NCBI GenBank assembly: GCA_017828975.1
Contig: JAGAJN010000039.1
Span: 1 to 64,000 of the forward strand
Direction of reading: 5' to 3'
Source of the DNA: Oscillospiraceae bacterium
GTDB lineage: Bacteria; Bacillota; Clostridia; Oscillospirales; Ruminococcaceae
DNA length: 64,000 bases
Under the pieces are notes generated by a model. The model worked only from the letters and a program-made list of their open reading frames with translations. It searched no databases and had not been told where the DNA came from. Below, one piece after another: positions 58,888 to 64,000 of the stretch; position 1 is the stretch's first letter, and each line of letters begins with the position of its first letter. The translations under genes were made by a program, and so were the position numbers.

Positions 58888-59676
58888 TCAGCGTCGAAAA
58901 AATTCATTGATAGCCTTTGTAACACCACAGTTTTCGTTGGTATCGGTGCGGTATTTTGCGATCTTGAACATATCGGGGTGGGAATTTGCCATTGCATAGC
59001 TGAATTCGGCGTTCTGCAAAAGCTCCGTATCATTAAAATAGTCGCCGAACGCCATAGTTTCCTCACGGGAAACGCCCAGATGCTTCTGAATAATTTTCAG
59101 CGCCTCGCCCTTGTTTACACCTTGGTTCATAGCGTCCATCCAGAGCGGTCCCGAGGCGGCAAGGGAGAGGCTGTCCCCGAATCTCTCACGGAAAATGGGC
59201 AGGGAATGCTTCATGGGATTTCCCGAATCGCACAGTGCCACCTTGAAAATGTCGTCCTCCACCTTGGCGATGTCGTCCACACGGGTGAAATTCAGATAAA
59301 AACGGCTGACCTCCTCATAAAGCTCGGAGGTGCAGTCGTCGAAATATGTGCCGTTCATGCCGCAGAGAACGGGCGTCACGCCTTCCAGGGAGCGGCATAT
59401 TTTTATCAGCTCGGAAACGGTTTCCTTGGGGATAATGCTGACGCTGACGGGCTTTCCGTCAATGACGATGAATGCGCCGTTGTCGCAGATAAAATTCATT
59501 CTGTCCGTATATCCGTCGAAATTTATCTTTAGTGTTGTAAATGAACGTCCGCTGGCAATGCAGAAGCGGACGTTTTTGCTGTCCAGCATATCGAGAGTTT
59601 CCAGGAAATCGGGGGGAAGCTCCTTTTTTGAGTTTAGAAGAGTGCCGTCCATATCGGTGGCGATAAGCTTTACCAT
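58888..59676 (-). CDS. Cof-type HAD-IIB sugar phosphatase
   Basis: The 262-residue protein starts at MVKLIATDMDGTLLNSKKEL (59676; AAAGGAAAA upstream). The same frame continues open into the PBP gene but that extension is low-complexity and not coding. Motif I DMDGTLLN, motif II CIASGRSF, the late Lys in NKGEALKII, and motif IV GDYFNDTELL are typical of Cof/YkrA-like phosphatases acting on sugar phosphates, FMN or pyridoxal phosphate. It follows the PBP gene by 22 bp and is probably co-transcribed. Confidence 0.9.
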   Translation of the reverse strand: MVKLIATDMDGTLLNSKKELPPDFLETLDMLDSKNVRFCIASGRSFTTLKINFDGYTDRMNFICDNGAFIVIDGKPVSVSIIPKETVSELIKICRSLEGVTPVLCGMNGTYFDDCTSELYEEVSRFYLNFTRVDDIAKVEDDIFKVALCDSGNPMKHSLPIFRERFGDSLSLAASGPLWMDAMNQGVNKGEALKIIQKHLGVSREETMAFGDYFNDTELLQNAEFSYAMANSHPDMFKIAKYRTDTNENCGVTKAINEFFRR

Positions 59677-59698
59677 TGGGATAATTTTCCTTTCGGGT

Positions 59699-61819
59699 TT
59701 ATTCTTCGGGAACGGTGGTGACCGTCGTTTCTGCGGTGTCGGAGAGTGTTTCGGGAGTCGGTTCCTCGGCGGGGGCGGTGGTGACGATGCTGTCTGCGGT
59801 GATGGGCTTGCCGTCGCCCGTGCCGAAATACACGTCGATAATGGAGCGAACCATATATTTTGCGTACTCGCCCTCCTCAACGTAGCAGGCAAAGGCGATC
59901 TGCGGGTCGTCTGCGGGGGCAAAGCCGATGACTGCCGAGCTGCTGACGGTGGCGGTTTTCTGGGGCGAACCCGTCTTGATAGCCACCTCAAAGGGCAGAT
60001 TTGACAGGGAAACCTCAAAGGGCACCTTGCTGTTATGGGCACGGACGGTCTTGGACGCCGCTATCATGCCCTTTATTACTGTATCAAAGGTGATCCCCGT
60101 GTTGTCGGGGACAACTGCCGCCGTTACGGGCTGTGTCTTTTTGACAAGTTCTTCCATATTATAGGTATGTATACTGTCCACGATATAGGGACGGTAGCGC
60201 ACACCCTTATTGGCAATGGTAAGTGCCTGACCGCACATCTGGAGAGGTGTGATATTTGTTTCGGACTGTCCGATAGCCGCCTGGATAACATTACCCGTGT
60301 TCCATTCCCAGCCGAACCGCTCAAAGGTAGCGGGAGATGCCACATATCCCGTAGCACCGCCTATTTCCAGACCCGTAGGCTCGCCCAGACCGAACATGGA
60401 AGCGTATCTTGCAAGGGTGTCAATGCCCATCTGCCGTCCTGCGTCATAGAAGAAAATGTTGCAGGATTTTTCAAGGGCGGTTACAACATTTATGTTTCCG
60501 TGCCAGCCCAGACAGCCCGGGGGAGGCTGCCAGTCAGGGTAATAGGTGTACTTATGTCCGCAAAATATGGTTGAATTTTCGGTAATTATGCCTTCGTTCA
60601 GTGCAGCCGTTGCCGTGACCGTCTTAAAGGTGGAGCCGGGACGGTAAAGCCCGTTGACGGCACGGTTTGTCAGGGGCGAATTTTCTCTGCTTACGACTTC
60701 TTGGTAATTGTCCAGATAGTCGTTGATGTCGTAGGTGGGATAGGTCGCCATGCCCAGAACAGCGCCTGTTTTCACGTCCTGAACGACGATAGCGCCTGCA
60801 TTGGCGGTAAGTCCCTTGGCGTCGGGTTCGGTCTGATTTTGCAGATAGACAATGTGCCTTTCGAGAATTGCCTGAAGCTGCCGCTGGAAATCCGAGTCTA
60901 CCGTAAGCTGAACGGTATTCCCGGGGACAGCCTCCTCGGTAACGGTGTCGGAAACCACCTTTCCGTCAACCATTTCCAGCTGACGGACGCCGTCCCTTCC
61001 TCGAAGATAGTCCTCCATAGCCTTTTCAATGCCGCTTTTTCCGACCACATCGTTCAGACCGTAGCCCCTGTCCTTCAGAACGGCATATTCGTCCGCATCT
61101 ATTGCCCCGACGGTGCCGATTGCGTGGGGGAGAATGTCCCCGACCTCGTAGGTGCGCACAGCGTCCTCGATAACGTCAACGCCGGGAAGCTCGTAGGTAA
61201 GCTCCTTTATCTTGATTACCGTGTCCATCAGCACGTCCTCGGCGAGGGTGTAGCGGTTGGAAACGGAGAAGTTTTTCTGTGCCATTTCGTAGCGGATACC
61301 TGCGATAATACGGGCTTCCTCCACGGTGTATTCGGTGGAGATGCCGTAGCGGTCACGCATTTCCATAATGCAGTCCTCGGCGGTGGAATAGCTCTGGAGA
61401 TTGAGATTTTTCTGCACCTTTGCGACTGCCGTTTCTTGGTCGGGCAGGAAAACAAAGGGCTGCGCCGAGCTTATGGGGAGATTGTCTATCCAGTCCTCGC
61501 CGTCACGGGCAAGGAGGGAGGCTACACGGTGGATAATGCGGTTCTGTTCGTCGTTGGAGGTGGGGAAAAACGCCTTTTCCAGCACGATATTGAAGCCCAC
61601 CTTGTTCTTGACGATAAGATTTCCCGAGGAATCCACTATCTCACCTCGGGCGGCGCTGATAGGCTGATTGCCGTAGCTGCTTGTTTTGGACTGATTGAGG
61701 TAGTCCTCGCCCATAACTATCTGCAGCTTCATCAGACGGACTGCGCACAGTCCCAGAGCCGCCAAAGTTACGATTATGAAAAACCAGGCACGTATTGCCG
61801 AGATTATTTTTTTGAACAA
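59699..61819 (-). CDS. Class B penicillin-binding protein (PBP2/SpoVD-like transpeptidase)
   Basis: This DD-transpeptidase cross-links peptidoglycan outside the membrane. The 706-residue protein uses a TTG start at 61819 (GAAAGGAGG 8 nt upstream). It has an N-terminal membrane anchor (about 10-30), a dimerisation/pedestal region (GNQPISAARGEIVDSSG), and a transpeptidase domain with SxxK in RPGSTFKTV near residue 395, SxN in EKSCNIFFYDAGRQ and KTG in AIKTGSPQK. There are no PASTA repeats. The C-terminus ends in a Thr/Glu-rich tail (TPETLSDTAETTVTTVPEE). Whether it is for elongation or sporulation is not decidable; no mreBCD or fts genes are next to it. Confidence 0.93.
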   Translation of the reverse strand: MFKKIISAIRAWFFIIVTLAALGLCAVRLMKLQIVMGEDYLNQSKTSSYGNQPISAARGEIVDSSGNLIVKNKVGFNIVLEKAFFPTSNDEQNRIIHRVASLLARDGEDWIDNLPISSAQPFVFLPDQETAVAKVQKNLNLQSYSTAEDCIMEMRDRYGISTEYTVEEARIIAGIRYEMAQKNFSVSNRYTLAEDVLMDTVIKIKELTYELPGVDVIEDAVRTYEVGDILPHAIGTVGAIDADEYAVLKDRGYGLNDVVGKSGIEKAMEDYLRGRDGVRQLEMVDGKVVSDTVTEEAVPGNTVQLTVDSDFQRQLQAILERHIVYLQNQTEPDAKGLTANAGAIVVQDVKTGAVLGMATYPTYDINDYLDNYQEVVSRENSPLTNRAVNGLYRPGSTFKTVTATAALNEGIITENSTIFCGHKYTYYPDWQPPPGCLGWHGNINVVTALEKSCNIFFYDAGRQMGIDTLARYASMFGLGEPTGLEIGGATGYVASPATFERFGWEWNTGNVIQAAIGQSETNITPLQMCGQALTIANKGVRYRPYIVDSIHTYNMEELVKKTQPVTAAVVPDNTGITFDTVIKGMIAASKTVRAHNSKVPFEVSLSNLPFEVAIKTGSPQKTATVSSSAVIGFAPADDPQIAFACYVEEGEYAKYMVRSIIDVYFGTGDGKPITADSIVTTAPAEEPTPETLSDTAETTVTTVPEE

Positions 61820-61855
61820 GCAGAACGCCTCCTTTCGGTGAATTTTTGTTGTAAT

Positions 61856-62248
61856 TTAGCCGAGATGAAACCCTGTTATGGAAACGGCTGCGCACATTCT
61901 TCCGGTACCGTCCTTGACGTCAACACGGTAATAGCAGGTGCTTCTGCCGTCCTTTACGCAGACGGCTTCTGCGGTCAGGCGGTCGTCCTTGGGCTGTCCG
62001 AAAAAGCTTATCTCCGAAGTCAGGGAAACGGTGGACATTTTCTCGTTATTCGTGGCAACGGCAAAGGCAAAATCTGCCAGAGTGAAATAGACTGCACCCA
62101 TAACATTTCCCATAGCGTTGCGGTGGCGTGATGTCAGGGTCAGGGCACATACGGCGGTCTTTTCGCCGAAGGATTCCACAATTGCGCCGTTCTCGGTGGC
62201 ATAGCGGTCGGATTCAAATTCCTTTCTTACTTCCTCAAGGGTTTTCAT
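61856..62248 (-). CDS. PaaI-family hotdog thioesterase
   Basis: The 130-residue protein has the hotdog-fold core SRHRNAMGNVMGAVYFTLAD, with the Asn/Gly and Asp positions typical of the PaaI/YdiI group, and LTSEISFFGQPK. It hydrolyses acyl- or aryl-CoA thioesters; the substrate is not known. AAAGGAG precedes the ATG. It lies upstream of the PBP gene (36 bp gap) and has its own promoter. Confidence 0.88.
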   Translation of the reverse strand: MKTLEEVRKEFESDRYATENGAIVESFGEKTAVCALTLTSRHRNAMGNVMGAVYFTLADFAFAVATNNEKMSTVSLTSEISFFGQPKDDRLTAEAVCVKDGRSTCYYRVDVKDGTGRMCAAVSITGFHLG

Positions 62249-62287
62249 ATATGATTTCTCCTTTTTCTGAAAATGTCATTTGAAATA

Positions 62288-62316
62288 ATTATAGCACGTT
62301 TTTCGAAGCAAATCAA
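62288..62316 (-). promoter_or_regulatory. Promoter of PaaI thioesterase gene
   Basis: Minus strand TTGATT (62311-62316), 17 bp, TATAAT (62288-62293). Confidence 0.72.
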
Positions 62317-62538
62317 CGGATTTTTTTACTAAAATAGATGCCAAAGCAAAATAAATTATTGCGGTGCTGCCGTAAACATGGGAATCAATTTTCAAATTCT
62401 CCCAAAGAACCAAATTCTAATAATAGTAAGGATAAACACCCAAAAGCAGGCTCAAACTCTCCGAAGAACACTATCTTAACAAATCCCATCAAAATGCAAA
62501 GCGAGGAAAAGAGGGTGGGGTGAAAGGGAAAGGGGATT

Positions 62539-62627
62539 GCAAAGGGGAAAACCGTTAGGGGCGGGGGAAAGTCCTCGCTTTGTTGGGTTTTTTCTGTCCC
62601 CCGCCCCTATAAGGTTGTCCCCTTTGC
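62539..62627. repeat. Long GC-rich inverted repeat
   Basis: Outer arms GCAAAGGGGAaAACC and GGTTgTCCCCTTTGC, and inner arms TAGGGGCGGGGGA (62556-62568) and TCCCCCGCCCCTA (62597-62609), form a stem of about 27 bp with a 28-nt loop containing TTTTTT. It lies in a divergent promoter region, so it is not an ordinary terminator. It may be a MITE-like relic or a structured RNA. Confidence 0.65.
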
Positions 62628-62810
62628 GGGAGAGCCACAAGCCGACAGCGGTCACAAAGGCTGTGTAGAGAAATAAAGCAGGACAATCAAGGTGCATATT
62701 TTCCGCCCATACAGCAACTTGTTTATGTTTTTGTCAAAATCTAAGGTATGAAAGTATTATTCGTGCTTACGATGTAAAAAATGATTTCCGTGTGTCGCAA
62801 AGGGTTAGTG

Positions 62811-62839
62811 TTGACAGTCGGGCGTATAAGTGATATAAT
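62811..62839 (+). promoter_or_regulatory. Perfect consensus promoter of the Rpn-C-like mini-gene
   Basis: TTGACA (62811-62816), 17 bp, TATAAT (62834-62839). Confidence 0.88.
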
Positions 62840-62898
62840 AAAGCCTGTTAATTGAAGATTGGCTGAACCTTATCAATGCAGAAACGGAGGGTGATCTT

Positions 62899-63174
62899 AT
62901 GGCAATACAGCAGACAACGACAATTCCCGAAGTCAAGGATACGATAGTTATGCTCCGTCAGCTCAGTGCTGATGAGAAGGTGCGGCAGGAAGCCTATTAT
63001 CGGGAGAAACGTCTTCACGATGAAGCTACTGCATTAGGTCATGCCCGCAGAGAGGGTATGCTCAGCACCCTTGCGGGTCTTGTTAAAAAGGGAATTCTTA
63101 CCGTTGCTCAGGCAGCGGAAGAAGCAAATATGAGCGTTCCTGAGTTTGAAGCCAAAACAGGATTATCAATGTAA
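62899..63174 (+). CDS. Stand-alone C-terminal Rpn-like protein
   Basis: The 91-residue protein starts at 62899 after CGGAGGGTGA. Residues 12-54 align with the C-terminal part of the Rpn protein at 49088-49939, including REKRLHDEA against REKALHDEA and similar charged flanks. No nuclease core is present. It ends with a helical LTVAQAAEEANMSVPEFEAK, as many Rpn proteins do. It has a perfect promoter, a strong ribosome binding site and a terminator, so it looks like a real, expressed gene and not debris. It may be an antitoxin-like partner of Rpn nucleases. Confidence 0.75.
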   Translation: MAIQQTTTIPEVKDTIVMLRQLSADEKVRQEAYYREKRLHDEATALGHARREGMLSTLAGLVKKGILTVAQAAEEANMSVPEFEAKTGLSM

Positions 63175-63181
63175 ACAAAAG

Positions 63182-63216
63182 AGCCTTGATCGGTGTTCGT
63201 ATCAAGGCTTTTTTTC
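63182..63216 (+). terminator. Intrinsic terminator after the mini-gene
   Basis: AGCCTTGAT/ATCAAGGCT with a 10-nt loop, then TTTTTTT. Confidence 0.9.
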
Positions 63217-63268
63217 TTGCAAAAAAACAGCGAACAGCACATTAGCCGTTCGCCGTAATATTCAAAAA

Positions 63269-63976
63269 TTATTCCCCGCCGCCGTTAAGATCACGAATTT
63301 TAGCCTCACTATTCTTGATGATGTTCAGAATTGACGAGGACAAAGCGGGATATTTCTCCGAAAGCGTTGTTGACGTAATAACGGTCTCATCGCTGACAGC
63401 AGCAGTATCGCCGCCGCCGACCTTAACGCCCTTTGCAGCCGCCTCCGCATTTGCCGCACATAACGACATAGCCGCCGAAGCCGCACTGTCCGCCATGACC
63501 TCATTTACCGTGAAGAAATTCTGGTCATTCTTGGGATTTGAGGAATACACCTTGCGGAACATTCTGTACACCGCAAGCATAAGAAAGCTTGAAACCTCTT
63601 TCATAAGCGAGCTGCTTTCGGTTTTGCGGACAAGTGAAAAAAGCACATTTACCGAATTTACTATAAGCTTTTTGTTGAATGAAGCCATCATTCCGCCTGC
63701 GTCCTGATGCTCCTTTGCCATGGGGTCCTGTTCCTCAATGTCGTCAAAGGATATGGTCTTTCCCGCAGGCTCGGGGGAGCGTCCCAGAAGGTAATCACAG
63801 GAAACTCCGTAATAATCAGCGGCACGGACGATAAAATCAAGGCCGCATTCTCTTATTCCTTTTTCGTAATGGGACAGCAGAGCCTGTGAAACTCCCAAGT
63901 CCTGTGCAGCCTTTTTCTGGCTGATATTCCGTTCTTTTCTGAGGAGTGTTATCACCCTCGGAAAGTCTTTGTTCAC
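63269..63976 (-). CDS. XRE-family transcriptional regulator
   Basis: The 235-residue protein uses a GTG start at 63976 (GGGAGGTGA upstream). Residues about 6-65 are a Cro/C1-type helix-turn-helix (LRKERNISQKKAAQDLGVSQ, then LLSHYEKGIRECGLDF and YYGVSCDYLLGR). The remaining 165 residues are mostly helical with Ser/Ala-rich segments and a Gly-rich end; no known effector domain was recognised. The target is unknown. Its promoter lies beyond the window edge. Confidence 0.88.
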   Translation of the reverse strand: MNKDFPRVITLLRKERNISQKKAAQDLGVSQALLSHYEKGIRECGLDFIVRAADYYGVSCDYLLGRSPEPAGKTISFDDIEEQDPMAKEHQDAGGMMASFNKKLIVNSVNVLFSLVRKTESSSLMKEVSSFLMLAVYRMFRKVYSSNPKNDQNFFTVNEVMADSAASAAMSLCAANAEAAAKGVKVGGGDTAAVSDETVITSTTLSEKYPALSSSILNIIKNSEAKIRDLNGGGE

Positions 63977-64000
63977 TTCGTCACCTCCCGAAAAGCATAG

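Larger units (their letters stand above)
62249..62898. other. 650-bp intergenic region with promoters and a large hairpin
   Basis: The gap between divergent genes holds the PaaI promoter, a purine-biased stretch with a short unconvincing frame (62338-62523), the long hairpin at 62539-62627 and the promoter of the mini-gene at 62899. I see no credible gene here. Confidence 0.6.

Noticed and set aside
59677-60042. N-terminal extension of the Cof-type HAD protein
   Set aside because: Pro/Arg-rich low-complexity translation that lies in another frame of the PBP gene; the HAD motif I starts right at the ATG at 59676.
60701-62131. 476-codon plus-strand frame opposite the PBP and PaaI genes
   Set aside because: Spans two real minus-strand genes antisense and shows no motif.
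62338-62523. Short plus-strand frame (61 codons) in the PaaI upstream gap
   Set aside because: Asn/Ser/Lys-rich without ribosome binding site or promoter; probably chance in AT- and purine-rich DNA.

Overview
The window looks like chromosome of a Gram-positive, mid-GC anaerobic Firmicute, most likely Ruminococcus or a close relative (Oscillospiraceae). This is inferred from near-consensus sigma-A promoters, AGGAGG ribosome binding sites, pyruvate phosphate dikinase, Gram-positive type IV pili, cytosolic substrate-binding/GGDEF proteins and CBM-like surface proteins. No rRNA, tRNA, CRISPR array, prophage or intact insertion sequence was seen.

Layout. 0.1-15.6 kb is housekeeping: ppdK (minus), then glmU-prs-pth-mfd in the Bacillus-like order without ctc, a histidine phosphatase, a membrane protein, an RluA pseudouridine synthase, luxS, an M23 peptidase and an amidohydrolase. 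15.7-29.0 kb is a type IV pilus locus: pilC, a natural PilM-PilN fusion, pilO-like, a large PilX-like protein, two prepilins, pilD (minus), pilB, pilT, and two more prepilins of which the second is probably the major pilin. A GT-C membrane glycosyltransferase and a 1013-residue GT2/HAD protein follow (29.1-33.5 kb) and are candidates for decorating pilin or the cell surface. 33.5-35.5 kb encodes a pair that includes a SpoIID-like protein with three peptidoglycan-binding repeats.

35.6-50 kb is accessory in character: an Rpn/PD-(D/E)XK-family nuclease, two LacI-like sensor/GGDEF diguanylate cyclases, a peptide deformylase variant, an alpha/beta hydrolase, a HAD-LuxE-LuxC fatty-acid-reductase-like operon, an AT-rich cell-wall-binding protein, a cloverleaf-like structured intergenic element, YefM-YoeB with TGTACA operators, fba, a YgjP-type metallopeptidase, and a second Rpn nuclease with a truncated tandem copy of its C-terminus. 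50-58.7 kb has an ABC transporter with an orphan histidine kinase, three tandem membrane-anchored CBM-like paralogues and a GGDEF-EAL protein carrying a C-terminal beta-solenoid. 58.9-64 kb has a Cof-type HAD phosphatase, a class B PBP, a PaaI thioesterase, a stand-alone C-terminal Rpn-like mini-gene and an XRE regulator.

Main candidate for an undescribed system: both full-length Rpn-family genes contain a strong in-frame internal ribosome binding site (AAGGAG or AAGGAGG, 8 nt from ATG) just upstream of their C-terminal regions, and separate C-terminal-only copies lie at 48.8 kb and 62.9 kb. This resembles the E. coli Rpn arrangement, in which a short intragenic C-terminal product counteracts the full-length nuclease. 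A second theme is c-di-GMP: two cytosolic sugar-sensor-like cyclases, a predicted phosphodiesterase with an apparently cytosolic beta-solenoid, and a pilus assembly ATPase with an MshEN-like N-terminus.
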